A stretch of DNA of 64,000 bases from Paenibacillus_E sp042676385 (GTDB taxonomy: Bacteria > Bacillota > Bacilli > Paenibacillales > NBRC-103111): the NCBI RefSeq assembly GCF_042676385.1, contig NZ_JBHTHA010000002.1:868001-932000 (forward strand), written 5' to 3'. The translations under genes were made by a program, and so were the position numbers. The notes under the pieces were generated by a model that ran no database searches, was not told the DNA's origin, and was given only the letters and a program-made list of their open reading frames with translations. The first letter of the stretch is position 1. The number at the start of each line of letters is the position of its first letter. Shown here piece by piece: positions 45,257 to 54,960 of the stretch.

Positions 45257-46174
45257 CTAATACACTCCTTCCTCGCCCATTTTCTTTGCGATACGGTTGG
45301 CCGCGACAACTAATATAAAGCCAACAATCGATTTGAACATGCCTGCAGCCACTGCAAAGCTGAATCTCCCTTGCTGAACACCAACGCGGTATGCATACGT
45401 ATCGAAGACGTCGCCAATACTTTCTACAGGAGCGCTGCTCATCAGATAGACCTGCTCGAAACCTACATCCATAACCGATCCTAATCGCAGAATGAGTAGT
45501 ACAATGATAGTAGACTTAATCCCCGGCAGCGTGATGTATATCAGCTGTTTCCACCTGCTTGCTCCGTCGATCTGAGCCGCTTCGTATTGTTCGGGATTGA
45601 TGCTGGTCAGCGCCGCCAGGAAAATGATTGTCCCATATCCGGCATCTTTCCAAATACTTTGCGATGTCAATAACATCCAGAACGTATTCGCATTCGTCAG
45701 AAAGTCAATTTTCGTCCCGCCAGCATTAGCAATCAGCCCGTTAACGACCCCTGTGGATTTGCTTAGCAAAATAAAGGATATACCTGCGATGACGACCCAT
45801 GACACAAAGTGAGGCAAATAGATCGCCGTTTGCACAAATTTCTTAAACCTTACACGGCGCACTTCGTTAAGCATCAATGCCAAGACGATCGGTGCCGGGA
45901 AAAAGAACAGGATGTTTAGGAAACTAATCGCTAGCGTATTCCGTAGCAGCTTAAAAAAATCAGGATTTGTTAAGAAGTCACTGAAATATTTGAAGCCTAC
46001 CCACTCACTCTTCCAGAACCCGAGGAACGGAGAGTAGTTTTGGAACGCTAACGACAATCCCCACATGGGTCCGTATTTAAAGATGAAGAAAAAGAGAAGC
46101 CCTGGCGTCATTAATAAATACAAATACTTGTCTCGTTTGAGGGCTGCGCCCCAGCCCCTTAACCATAATGTCAT
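45257..46174 (-). CDS. Carbohydrate ABC transporter permease, LplB type
   Basis: LplB-type permease of 305 residues and first gene of the transporter-GH101 operon. The N-terminal pattern FFFIFKYGPMWGLSLAFQNY and the EAA loop YEAAQIDGASRWKQLIYITLPG are typical. ATG follows GAGAGGTG. The promoter with the regulon operator lies 45 bases upstream. Confidence 0.95.
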   Translation of the reverse strand: MTLWLRGWGAALKRDKYLYLLMTPGLLFFFIFKYGPMWGLSLAFQNYSPFLGFWKSEWVGFKYFSDFLTNPDFFKLLRNTLAISFLNILFFFPAPIVLALMLNEVRRVRFKKFVQTAIYLPHFVSWVVIAGISFILLSKSTGVVNGLIANAGGTKIDFLTNANTFWMLLTSQSIWKDAGYGTIIFLAALTSINPEQYEAAQIDGASRWKQLIYITLPGIKSTIIVLLILRLGSVMDVGFEQVYLMSSAPVESIGDVFDTYAYRVGVQQGRFSFAVAAGMFKSIVGFILVVAANRIAKKMGEEGVY

Positions 46175-46218
46175 ACTTCGTCACCTCTCGTAGCTGCAAG
46201 CGCAGATTTCATACTTGC

Positions 46219-46263
46219 AATATACGATTCATGCTTTGTAGCCTGCAAGACGCAATTATTGCG
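46219..46263 (-). promoter_or_regulatory. Promoter B of the GH101 regulon (transporter operon)
   Basis: On the minus strand: palindrome CGCAATAATTGCG (46251-46263), two bases, -35 TTGCAG (46243-46248), 18 bases, -10 TATATT (46219-46224). This copy has the most symmetric operator core. The operator directly abuts the -35 box, as expected for an AraC-type activator. Confidence 0.78.
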
Positions 46264-46750
46264 CAGAGGCGTAAACCAGTCAAACCAAGGCTAATCCAGA
46301 CCATGTCGCTATCCTTGCGGCAGCGGGAACGCCTGAAACAAAAGATACGACATTCGACATAATTCGACTTATCACAGAACAAAACTCTCTTCATGTGAAT
46401 CCTGTCACATTTAGCGACATGCAATTCCTACATGATAATCAGCTGAAAATCTATGTAATCGACTTATCACCTGCATTTCCTGCAGGTCATTTACTCAATT
46501 TAGGCTAATTTAAGTGATTCGCACACTTTTGACCTGTATGTTTTGCAGGACGATGGCCTTGTTTTGCAATTTCTCTGCAAAATACATGTACTTTTTGCAT
46601 CTGAGCCGGGAGTCTTGAACCGAACATGCAGATTTCCCGAATACGGCTTTCCTCCGTCAGTTCCCCATCTTCAGGAGTGAGTTGTCTTCACCCGTCACCA
46701 AGCTGCAAATTTCACAACTGGGCTTTTATAAATTCTATAATGTCAAAAAA
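46264..46750. other. Long intergenic region with repeated TGCA-TTTC words
   Basis: Nearly 500 bases without a gene between promoter B and the regulator terminator. The word TGCA(N0-2)TTTC recurs at 46472, 46565, 46627 and 46703, with a variant CGCAGATTTC at 46201, and CCTGCATTTCCTGCAGG (46470-46486) is an inverted repeat. These could be extra regulator sites or remains of older sequence. No open frame with recognisable similarity was seen. Confidence 0.45.
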
Positions 46751-46754
46751 ATAA

Positions 46755-46781
46755 TGCTTGCAGGACTTAATCCTGCAAGCA
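46755..46781 (-). terminator. Terminator of the GH101-locus regulator
   Basis: TGCTTGCAGGA and TCCTGCAAGCA form a perfect 11-bp stem with a five-base loop. The minus strand continues TTATTTTTTTGAC. It follows the regulator stop codon by a few bases. Confidence 0.95.
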
Positions 46782-46784
46782 TAC

Positions 46785-49082
46785 TTATGTTTTGACTGAT
46801 TCCCTATACTGTCCGGGAGTCGTCCCGACCTGTTTTTTGAAGACGCGCATAAAATTTTGACGCTGATATCCGACAAGATGAGATACTTCGCTGACCGGCA
46901 AATCGGTTTCGGCTAATATTTGCTTTGCTTTCTCAATACGGTATTCCGTCAAATAGTCAATAAAGGCAGTCTGCATGATTTTCTTAAACCATTTGCTAAT
47001 CTGGAACGTGCTGACACCGCAGTAATCTGCGCATTCTTCAAGCGAGATATCCCGATGATAATTGTCGTGAATGAAGCTTACAGCAGTCATCACCATTCGT
47101 TCATACTCGCCATGCCGATTTCCCTGAACGGCATTTATAATTGGTGAAATCAGCGCTGTCACAAACCATGTGTTTATATCCTCGATACTCTTCAACTTGC
47201 GCAAATGCGTATAAGGATCGTATTGTTCGAACAGTTGCTTCGGCTCCACTTTTAAGCTGTAAGCCGTTCTCATCGTAGCGGCAAGCAGCTGATTGTAATA
47301 GAGAAGCACGCCCTCTGGTGATCTCGCCAGCCTTCTAACGGTCTCCATGAAGTCGTTCAACATGCGCTCCGCTTCCTCTTGATTGCCGAGTTTCAACGAA
47401 TTCTCGTAATGTTGTTCCAGCTCCACGGGGTAGCTGCTCTCGCTGACCAGGCTTCCTTCGTCATGCAGCACTTTATTTCTCCCCGAAATGATACGCGACT
47501 CAAGTGCGAACATCGCTTGTCGGTACAACACCGGCATTTCCTTCGTCTCATAACCGATCCCGCTCAGCCCGACCGTCACTGGGAGATGCAAATAGTTCGA
47601 GAGTATATGCCGCATGTTTTCCGCGAAAGCAATGAAATCAGGTTCCTCCTTGTCCGCTTCCGGACTTTCCGGTACACTCCATAACCATGAAACCAGGCTG
47701 TCATTGAATACATTGACCGTAACTCCTCGCCAGCCGCTCTGAGGAATAAATTCGTCAATAATATTTTTCATGGAGAAGAGCATAAGCTCTTTGTCACTGT
47801 CACGGAATTTCCCCTCATGGGCCGCATCCATATCGAACGCAATCGAAAGCACAGCGAACTCCACTTGATCCGGAAGCTGATAGCGCTTCAATTGTTCGCC
47901 TAACTGCTTGTTGGTATAATGTGCAAATTGCCCTTGCAGCAGCTGCAGGACGAAAGACTCGCGAATGATCGGCAGTTGATGTGAAAGCTCTTTTCTTAGT
48001 TGAGATGCCGTATCTTTGAGTTCCAGCCAATTTCGATGGACGAAACCCATCTCATCGGAATCAATCTCCGTACCGGAATCACCTCTGATGCTAGCCAGCA
48101 ATCGTTCTACAGGTCGGTAAATTTTTCGGCTGCCGAAGAATGACCCGCCAACGCTGACAAGGATGAAAAAGAAGACAATGCCCATCGTCATGTACGCAAT
48201 GCCTCTAGACTTGGCGTTCAATTCTTTCACTGGAATCACATCGATATATTTCCAATGACTGTAGTTTGAAGCGATGCTTGTAACCAGATAGGCTGTTCCA
48301 TTCCAATTAAAATTATACTTGGACTTCCCTTCACCTGCCTGCAAAATGCTCTCATAGAAATTGCTTGGCTGAATCTCGTCCGATGTCGTTGTAACTAACT
48401 TCCCCGAATCGCTGACAACGAACATGAATTGCCCTTTATAGACAGTCGAATCGCCGATGATTTCACGGAATTGACGCGGATCTACTGACGCGATGACAAG
48501 TCCAATCGGATCATTGCTGCCGAGAGGAAACTTATTTACCAGTGTAACGCCTCTGTCTGTATCGGTATTGCGGGTCACTGGAAATATCTCATTCAACCAA
48601 CGAATCCTGTAATTATCTTGCAATTCATGATCTAATTTGTCCCGAACTGACGTACTTAAACCATCAGGTCTGATCGTCCCGTTCGTCGGGGAGATATACG
48701 CGATATCCCGGATATAGAGCGCGAGTTCGCGCAAATCCTGGTTCGTATTTTGAAAAGCCCCCAGTATCTTATAAACTTTACTAAAGAAGTCAATCTGATC
48801 AACTTTCAAATCCGCGTTGTAATCCGTGAGAAAATAAGGAGAGTTCAAAATTTGCAACAAATTGATCTGAATCGTCTGCAGTTTTTTATCCACATTATCG
48901 GAAGCGGTCTTCAAAATCTGGTAATTAGCTTTGTTAACTTCGGTTTCTACAACGGACGAGGCATACAGATAGCTGCCCAGTCCAGTGATAACCGTCGGCA
49001 CGATCGAAATAAAAAGCGAGACGATGATCATTTTCCTCAGCATCGATTTTTTCCGTTTGGAAAATAAGTCCCTAATTTTCAC
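46785..49082 (-). CDS. Membrane-bound AraC family regulator of the GH101 locus
   Basis: A 765-residue one-component regulator. A membrane helix at about 18-42 and another at about 295-318 (MTMGIVFFFILVSVGGSFFG) flank an extracytoplasmic Cache-like sensor. The C-terminus holds an AraC double helix-turn-helix (about 665-760; ISLEECADYCGVSTFQISKWF and VSEVSHLVGYQRQNFMRVFK). It lies between the transporter operon and GH101 gene B and has a promoter with the same operator as its targets, so it probably activates the whole locus and itself. The inducing ligand would be an extracellular glycan fragment or the loaded binding protein; inferred. Confidence 0.93.
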   Translation of the reverse strand: MKIRDLFSKRKKSMLRKMIIVSLFISIVPTVITGLGSYLYASSVVETEVNKANYQILKTASDNVDKKLQTIQINLLQILNSPYFLTDYNADLKVDQIDFFSKVYKILGAFQNTNQDLRELALYIRDIAYISPTNGTIRPDGLSTSVRDKLDHELQDNYRIRWLNEIFPVTRNTDTDRGVTLVNKFPLGSNDPIGLVIASVDPRQFREIIGDSTVYKGQFMFVVSDSGKLVTTTSDEIQPSNFYESILQAGEGKSKYNFNWNGTAYLVTSIASNYSHWKYIDVIPVKELNAKSRGIAYMTMGIVFFFILVSVGGSFFGSRKIYRPVERLLASIRGDSGTEIDSDEMGFVHRNWLELKDTASQLRKELSHQLPIIRESFVLQLLQGQFAHYTNKQLGEQLKRYQLPDQVEFAVLSIAFDMDAAHEGKFRDSDKELMLFSMKNIIDEFIPQSGWRGVTVNVFNDSLVSWLWSVPESPEADKEEPDFIAFAENMRHILSNYLHLPVTVGLSGIGYETKEMPVLYRQAMFALESRIISGRNKVLHDEGSLVSESSYPVELEQHYENSLKLGNQEEAERMLNDFMETVRRLARSPEGVLLYYNQLLAATMRTAYSLKVEPKQLFEQYDPYTHLRKLKSIEDINTWFVTALISPIINAVQGNRHGEYERMVMTAVSFIHDNYHRDISLEECADYCGVSTFQISKWFKKIMQTAFIDYLTEYRIEKAKQILAETDLPVSEVSHLVGYQRQNFMRVFKKQVGTTPGQYRESVKT

Positions 49083-49128
49083 CTGAAAAGTTCACCTCTC
49101 TGTGCTGCAATAACGCGTAAGTATAGGT

Positions 49129-49173
49129 AGTTTAACCGATGCCTATTGTCGCGAGCAAGGCACAATTTTTGCG
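49129..49173 (-). promoter_or_regulatory. Promoter C of the GH101 regulon (AraC-type regulator)
   Basis: On the minus strand: operator core CGCAAAAATTGTG (49161-49173), two bases, -35 TTGCTC (49153-49158), 18 bases, -10 TAAACT (49129-49134), 47 bases before the regulator start. The core is slightly less symmetric than copies B and D, which may set weaker autoregulation. Confidence 0.65.
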
Positions 49174-49216
49174 AGCGCATTTGATTGCGGTTTCAAGCGG
49201 AAAATATGGAGAAAAA

Positions 49217-49247
49217 ACGCGAGCAGGAGCACTGCTCCCGATCGCGT
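49217..49247 (-). terminator. Terminator after second GH101 gene
   Basis: ACGCGA and TCGCGT form the outer stem and GGAGCA/TGCTCC the inner stem. The minus strand continues with TTTTTTC. It follows the GH101 gene B stop by 13 bases. Confidence 0.9.
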
Positions 49248-49260
49248 ACATAAAATCGAG

Positions 49261-52200
49261 TTATTTGGACCAAGTCGTAATTATGGCATTGGCATCTGTT
49301 GTCAAGACTTGCTTTGCATGGTCAGAAATTTCACCCTGCTTCGCTTTCTCGATATGCTCCAGGACATCTTGCATATGCTTGATCGCCTGATCTATATGCC
49401 CCTTGCTGTATTGGTCTAGCGACTGAGTAAATTTGTTTGTAATTTGAGTCCCGAGTGGGCCGCTTATATCACCTGATGCCAAAAATTTAGCGATCAGCTG
49501 CTGCGTGGCACTTACACTTGTCGTGATATTCACGGTAATCTGGGTTGTCTTCACATTTCCAGCCCGATCCGTTACGATCATTTGAATCGTATGACTTCCT
49601 AATTTCCCTTCAAAGCTCACATTTTGTTGTGCCGCCGTACTTACAACGCCATCTATACTCATCGATTGCGATGCGATTCCGGACAATTGATCTTCTGCTT
49701 GCATATTGAACGCGATCAACTGATTATCCTGGAATGTTGCCCCATCCGTAAGCGGACTGCCATTTGCAGTGAGCACGATGGTTGGCGCCGTTTGATCGAC
49801 ACTGACCGTCATCGCTTTGGATTCTTCAACATTTCCGGCGCGGTCCGTCGATCGATACTGCAGCTGATAAATCCCATCACCAAGTAAGAGCGGAGCCGTA
49901 TACGGCACGAATCCATTGGTCGATTGCGGCCCGTAAACATTCTGCGATACGGATAAAGAATATTCGGTAGACGCTAGACCGGAATTATCATCTTGAGCTA
50001 CAAGCGTCACTGTAACATTAGAAGTAAACCAGTCGCCAGAGCCCTTTGCACCATTCAAGCTAACTGCGGTAGTCGGTGGAGTACCATCAGGTGTTCCTAT
50101 CTTCTCATTGGAATTACCACTTTCTCCACCTGCGTTATAGGCGCTGACGGCGAAATAATAGGTTGTTCCATTTTGAAGTCCCTCAACGGTCATGCTGTTC
50201 ACATTGCCGGCATCGACCGATTTTGTATACACACCGCTGGCTGTTCCGTATTTGACTTTATAACCTGCTGATCTGGAAGATTGCGTCCAATCCAACGTTA
50301 ACTTACCATTACCGGTTACGACATTATTAAGAACTGGTGTTTCCGGCGGAGCAATCGCGCGGTGCACGTTCACCGTGTACGTTTTCGTCGTAGAATCCGG
50401 CGCCGTTACTACGATATTAATCGCATTGTCACCCGTATTCAGACTAATCAAACCGCTTTCTTGTCCGCTCACAACTGGCTGACCGTTCACGGTCAATGTA
50501 GCATGGGAATCAGAACCCGAAGCGGTTACTTTGATGCTGCTCACATCGCCTCCCACATTCGCAGTATATGAAGTCGTCCCCGCTGCAAAGGCAGGATTCA
50601 ATTGTCCGCTCGAAAGGCTCAGTGCTTGCAGATCCGCATTGTTTGACGGTGGGCTAACCAGCGGGATAAGCGTCATATCAAGGCTAGTAGCATCCCCCAT
50701 CGGCACAATAACATTCGAGCGTGTTGCGTCCACGTACCCCTCTTTACTTGCCGTTACGGTATAGCCAGAGCCTGACGGTATATTCGTTATGGAATATGTT
50801 CCGTCCATTGCCGTATAAACTGAACCATATACTGAACTGGATACAGATGCGGTCACAGCTGCCCCGGAAACCGGCTTATTATTGCTGTCTACAACCTTGC
50901 CAATAATGCTTCCAGGTGCGGTATACTCGATCACCGGCCAGTACTGGGACATGCTATTCTCTTTAGTCGCAAACTGACTATCTGCAGATCCGCCTCTCAG
51001 AAGCGCATTCGATAATTTTATGGATATGTTTTTATCTTGGCTTGCAAGCGCGCTCTTGGCGATATTCGTCACATCAATGACAAATGCAGTATTAAGCACA
51101 GGCATAATCGGACTTGCATTCAATTTGGCCCCTATTACTGCAGGCTTGTTGTTCCAAGTAATCGCAGACTCGCTCCAATTATTCTGAACTTGCTCAACAT
51201 TAATCCCAGGCGATACTGAACCGGCCGTCGTTGGATACAGTTTAATTTTTGCACTACTCACATTAGCCGGCATACTATTCAAGTTAAATTTGTAGAATGC
51301 TTCGCGGTTATAACCGAGTGCATCCCACTTGACCGAAGTTGTCGGATCAGCACCATAGTTAGTATCCGCCGACCCGCCGTCACGTACAAATGAATCCGCT
51401 ACCGCTACGATTGAAATCGCATTCAATGACGTAGCGCTCACAGGTGCGCTCCAATCCGTCGTCTCTGTAGCGTTCTTAGCCCTTACTCTGTAGGTATGGG
51501 TAGAATTTAGAGCCAGCCCGGAATGCATGTAAGGGTACATAGCTTGTGAAACTACTTGACCATCTACCTCCAAGTCATATCCGGTTGCTAGATCCGTCTC
51601 ATTCCAGCTTACGCTGATCTGGGACGGGCTTAAAGGAGTCGCTTTCAATCCTGTTGGTACGGCCAGAGCCGGCGCTGTTGTTACAACGTCAATCGCAAAG
51701 TCATCGATGACAAAGTCGATCATCCCTCCACCGTTCTTAATAAACGAGATGTAGGTACTGTCATCATTTCCTGTGACAAAAGTCTTCGTAAATGTTGAAT
51801 ATACGGTATCGCTAACCGATGAAGGAAGCGCTACGTTAGACAAAGTAGTTGAACCGTTGTTCCCCATAATAGCAACAGAATATGCACCATTGTATTGCGA
51901 ACCAAGCAAATAGTTAAAGCTGACTTTGTACATCGTATTTGGTTGCAGCTTGACGTTGTACGGCACAGTCCTCATGTATTCGCCAGTTTCCGTTGAAGTG
52001 GTCTGACGCATCTTCAATGAATAATTGCCGTGGATCGTATCGGTCGTAAAACCGCTATGAGTCTCCGACCTGTGGATACGTCCTACCATCTTGGTCTGTA
52101 CAAAAGGTCCTATGCCTTCGTCATTGCTCTCAAAGTCTTCGAAGAAATAGTGACTTCCAAATGGCGTCGTATTCATTTCTACAATACGTACGTCATCCAG

Positions 52201-54837
52201 GTACATATAAGATTGAGGCGTCCCTGCATTTGCAGTGAAGTAAATGTTCGCACTCGTTGAATTAGCCGGCACTGTAAATTCAAGCTTGATTCGCTGCATT
52301 TTATTCCGATTGAACCTTAGCGTATTATAGATCTGGTTCGTAAGTTCTGATTTTTCCATCGTGTTAGTAACTTCAGGACCGCCATAGTTTTTGACGCCGA
52401 TCGTTCCAGTCCTTCCATTAACCTCCATCCACGCAGAAAGCTGATAGGTCTTGCCCGGGGTCAGCCCTGTTATGGTCTGGCTCAATGTCGCATCCGCGCC
52501 GTTGTTTCCGCTCACATTCAAAAAGGTCTCGCCAACGTCGCTATTCACGATCTGAATATGGCTCGTGGTTCCGCCAGAAGACGCTGTAGTCCATGCTGAG
52601 GTTGCCGGCGATAAGTCATGGCTGTCGAAACCCGGATCCTTCACAAATCCGCCTTCTCCCCAAATCATGACTGGGTTCGTTTGCTCACCTTTGTAGACGA
52701 CATAAGGCGTATTCGCTGCTGCGTCAATCGTTACCTGACCATTCGTTACCGTAAGGTCCTTCACAAAAGTTTTACCAGTATCGGATAACTGGTACAACTT
52801 CACTATACTCATCCCGGCCCAACTGTTTGGAAGATCCCAAGTAGTTGTTCCTCCAGCCGTGTTATAGTGATAGATCTTCGTTTCATTCTGAGGATCCCAA
52901 GGAATAAACACTTTGGCGCCTAAATTTTGAATTTCGTAGGTTGAAGTATTGTAATTATTTTGGTATGTAGCAATCTTCTTGTTATCCTTATACAGCTCTA
53001 CAACAGGATTCGGATCCGAAGTGACTTGTTTGACATAAACATTGTTCGTAAAGTCAATTCGGTTGCTCGACCATTTCATAATGTCAAAGTTTTGCATGTA
53101 CTTCATTGGCAAGTTGTTCGTGTAGAAAATTTGCATTTGGCTTGTGAGACCTGTGTTATTCCCTTGGTCGTCATTGCCGTCATCGCCATAGCCCATGGAG
53201 CCCGCATGCCTTGATTTCAACAGCATCGGGTTAAAGCCATACGAATCTGCAACGCCGTTCTTTATAAACCTTACGACCTGGCTCTTCATCTGCGGAACAT
53301 GATTCCATACCGCATAATCTTCTAAAGCGCCTTGAAACTCCGTGCCCACAGCCCAACCGTTCTTATTTAATTCTGTTCCGAGCTTCCACTCCGGGTAACC
53401 TTGAAAATAATATACATCCACATAAACCCACTTCAGGCCGGGAACATTTTGTCTAAGTTCGGCGAGCCTGTCAACCAATCCGTGACTCCCAAAGTTGGTG
53501 GCATCCTTGTACTGGTCGATTAGGTACGCCTGGTCGAGCGAATTCCAACCGGGTACGTGCGGCTGTCTAAGAAGATCTTCACTGTAGTAACGGGCTTCCG
53601 GATAAGCCTCGGTAGCATTGATATGTACCCCTACGCTTGTGTTATATTTAGCAGCCTCATTAACAAAATAGTTGAGATCTGTAAGTCCCCCTGCCCTCTT
53701 ATTGATGTTGATGCCGTAATCTGGATGGTTGGAATCATGGCCTTCAGCCTGATGTCCCTTGTATTCCAGGAACTGTCCGAAGCCGTCGGTATAAAGGGAA
53801 ATTTTCTTTACCATATCCAGCGTTCTCAAAAATGGCCACTGCGCAAGACTTGCCCGCGTATAAGCGATATGCGCAAAGCTCTTCTTGATCGTGTCAGCAC
53901 CGTATGGAATTTTCATGATCTGTCTGTAGGCAATACCGCCATCCTGCCAATCTACCGCACCATCATTGTTGGCATCGGGTGTAATGGCAATCTTAGCGTA
54001 TGGAAGCTCCATAATTTCCATCGGCACTTCTCTGTAAGTCCAAGTATTGTTCCATGCGCCCATTCTCTTATAACCGGTTTTATTCACTGTCTGATAGTAG
54101 TATCTGGCTTCATACTTGTCGCCGAGAATTTTGCTGCCCGTGGCCGGCGTAAGATTAATGCTGTTATTATACATCGTTGCAGCAAGCTTATCGGTATTCA
54201 AAATAAGATAAGATTTGGCCACCGGGTTTGCGTCAACGGCCTTGGTAGATAATGTGTTAAATTCCTCCTTGGAATTGTCATCGTAATTGACGGAGCCTTT
54301 GACATCAACCCCTGTTTCTTGTGCATTAGGCTGATTGTCCCGAATGGATATCAGATTTTGGTTCGGAATTTCAAAGGTCATGACTTTTGTCGTGCCGCTT
54401 TCGGTAATATCGCTTACCTTGAATTCGACTACGTTGTCGGTAACCTTGAGATACATCGTCATGGTTACCCCTATACTTGAAATGTTCAGTGTATAAGTTA
54501 TCGTATCCCCTGCTGTAACACTAGTTACAGTTGGTGTGTATGCTGTTCCGTTAATTTTGACCTGACTCAACGTGTCTTCATTTCCGTAAAATACGGAACC
54601 GTTAGACGTTCCTGACCCCAACCATTGGTATTGGATAATTCTAGGGAAAGAATCATCGACTGTCACGCTCAATTTGGTTGACTGAATGGCGGTCTGACTT
54701 GCTGCCAAAGCTTTGGTCTCGTCAAAAAACGATAGATTGCCGAACGAGAAAAACTGTGCCAAGAAAAACAAAAGTGCTAGCGTGATTTTTAACCTTCTGC
54801 TCAAACTCTTTTGAATACGTTTCCTCATGGTTGACAC
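49261..54837 (-). CDS. Secreted GH101-type endo-alpha-N-acetylgalactosaminidase family protein B
   Basis: A very large secreted protein of 1858 residues; the GTG start follows AAGGAGG at nine bases. The signal peptide ends near ETKALAA. GH101 features: DGAVDWQDGGIAYRQIM, KGHQAEGHDSNHPDYGI, GVHINATEAYPEA, probable nucleophile D474 in WVYVDVY, acid/base E500 in AVGTEFQGA. C-terminal modules in order: galactose-binding-like CBM (about 725-880), beta-sandwich (880-1060), FN3, DNRLRE/CBM96 (1155-1310), carboxypeptidase-regulatory-like domain, cadherin-like domain, FN3, Ig-like/OmpL47-type repeats (to about 1770) and a FIMAH domain (about 1775-1855) common on Bacillota surface glycosidases. It is a paralogue of protein A with a different tail, in its own transcription unit. 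Substrate inferred from family. Confidence 0.92.
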   Translation of the reverse strand: MSTMRKRIQKSLSRRLKITLALLFFLAQFFSFGNLSFFDETKALAASQTAIQSTKLSVTVDDSFPRIIQYQWLGSGTSNGSVFYGNEDTLSQVKINGTAYTPTVTSVTAGDTITYTLNISSIGVTMTMYLKVTDNVVEFKVSDITESGTTKVMTFEIPNQNLISIRDNQPNAQETGVDVKGSVNYDDNSKEEFNTLSTKAVDANPVAKSYLILNTDKLAATMYNNSINLTPATGSKILGDKYEARYYYQTVNKTGYKRMGAWNNTWTYREVPMEIMELPYAKIAITPDANNDGAVDWQDGGIAYRQIMKIPYGADTIKKSFAHIAYTRASLAQWPFLRTLDMVKKISLYTDGFGQFLEYKGHQAEGHDSNHPDYGININKRAGGLTDLNYFVNEAAKYNTSVGVHINATEAYPEARYYSEDLLRQPHVPGWNSLDQAYLIDQYKDATNFGSHGLVDRLAELRQNVPGLKWVYVDVYYFQGYPEWKLGTELNKNGWAVGTEFQGALEDYAVWNHVPQMKSQVVRFIKNGVADSYGFNPMLLKSRHAGSMGYGDDGNDDQGNNTGLTSQMQIFYTNNLPMKYMQNFDIMKWSSNRIDFTNNVYVKQVTSDPNPVVELYKDNKKIATYQNNYNTSTYEIQNLGAKVFIPWDPQNETKIYHYNTAGGTTTWDLPNSWAGMSIVKLYQLSDTGKTFVKDLTVTNGQVTIDAAANTPYVVYKGEQTNPVMIWGEGGFVKDPGFDSHDLSPATSAWTTASSGGTTSHIQIVNSDVGETFLNVSGNNGADATLSQTITGLTPGKTYQLSAWMEVNGRTGTIGVKNYGGPEVTNTMEKSELTNQIYNTLRFNRNKMQRIKLEFTVPANSTSANIYFTANAGTPQSYMYLDDVRIVEMNTTPFGSHYFFEDFESNDEGIGPFVQTKMVGRIHRSETHSGFTTDTIHGNYSLKMRQTTSTETGEYMRTVPYNVKLQPNTMYKVSFNYLLGSQYNGAYSVAIMGNNGSTTLSNVALPSSVSDTVYSTFTKTFVTGNDDSTYISFIKNGGGMIDFVIDDFAIDVVTTAPALAVPTGLKATPLSPSQISVSWNETDLATGYDLEVDGQVVSQAMYPYMHSGLALNSTHTYRVRAKNATETTDWSAPVSATSLNAISIVAVADSFVRDGGSADTNYGADPTTSVKWDALGYNREAFYKFNLNSMPANVSSAKIKLYPTTAGSVSPGINVEQVQNNWSESAITWNNKPAVIGAKLNASPIMPVLNTAFVIDVTNIAKSALASQDKNISIKLSNALLRGGSADSQFATKENSMSQYWPVIEYTAPGSIIGKVVDSNNKPVSGAAVTASVSSSVYGSVYTAMDGTYSITNIPSGSGYTVTASKEGYVDATRSNVIVPMGDATSLDMTLIPLVSPPSNNADLQALSLSSGQLNPAFAAGTTSYTANVGGDVSSIKVTASGSDSHATLTVNGQPVVSGQESGLISLNTGDNAINIVVTAPDSTTKTYTVNVHRAIAPPETPVLNNVVTGNGKLTLDWTQSSRSAGYKVKYGTASGVYTKSVDAGNVNSMTVEGLQNGTTYYFAVSAYNAGGESGNSNEKIGTPDGTPPTTAVSLNGAKGSGDWFTSNVTVTLVAQDDNSGLASTEYSLSVSQNVYGPQSTNGFVPYTAPLLLGDGIYQLQYRSTDRAGNVEESKAMTVSVDQTAPTIVLTANGSPLTDGATFQDNQLIAFNMQAEDQLSGIASQSMSIDGVVSTAAQQNVSFEGKLGSHTIQMIVTDRAGNVKTTQITVNITTSVSATQQLIAKFLASGDISGPLGTQITNKFTQSLDQYSKGHIDQAIKHMQDVLEHIEKAKQGEISDHAKQVLTTDANAIITTWSK

Positions 54838-54869
54838 AATAAAATACCTCCTTCAACTACTCCGTATTT

Positions 54870-54883
54870 TTAAAGCGCTTTCA
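54870..54883 (-). promoter_or_regulatory. cre-like site before GH101 gene B
   Basis: Minus strand TGAAAGCGCTTTAA, 33 bases before the start codon and downstream of promoter D, where CcpA binding would block elongation. It shares TGAAAGCGCTTT with the site before GH101 gene A. Confidence 0.6.
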
Positions 54884-54960
54884 AACCTCCCTGCTTCGGT
54901 ACAATCCTCATCTCTCACCTCCTCTTGTTGCTTGCGCAAAGTTTCTAACTTACTATTCGC

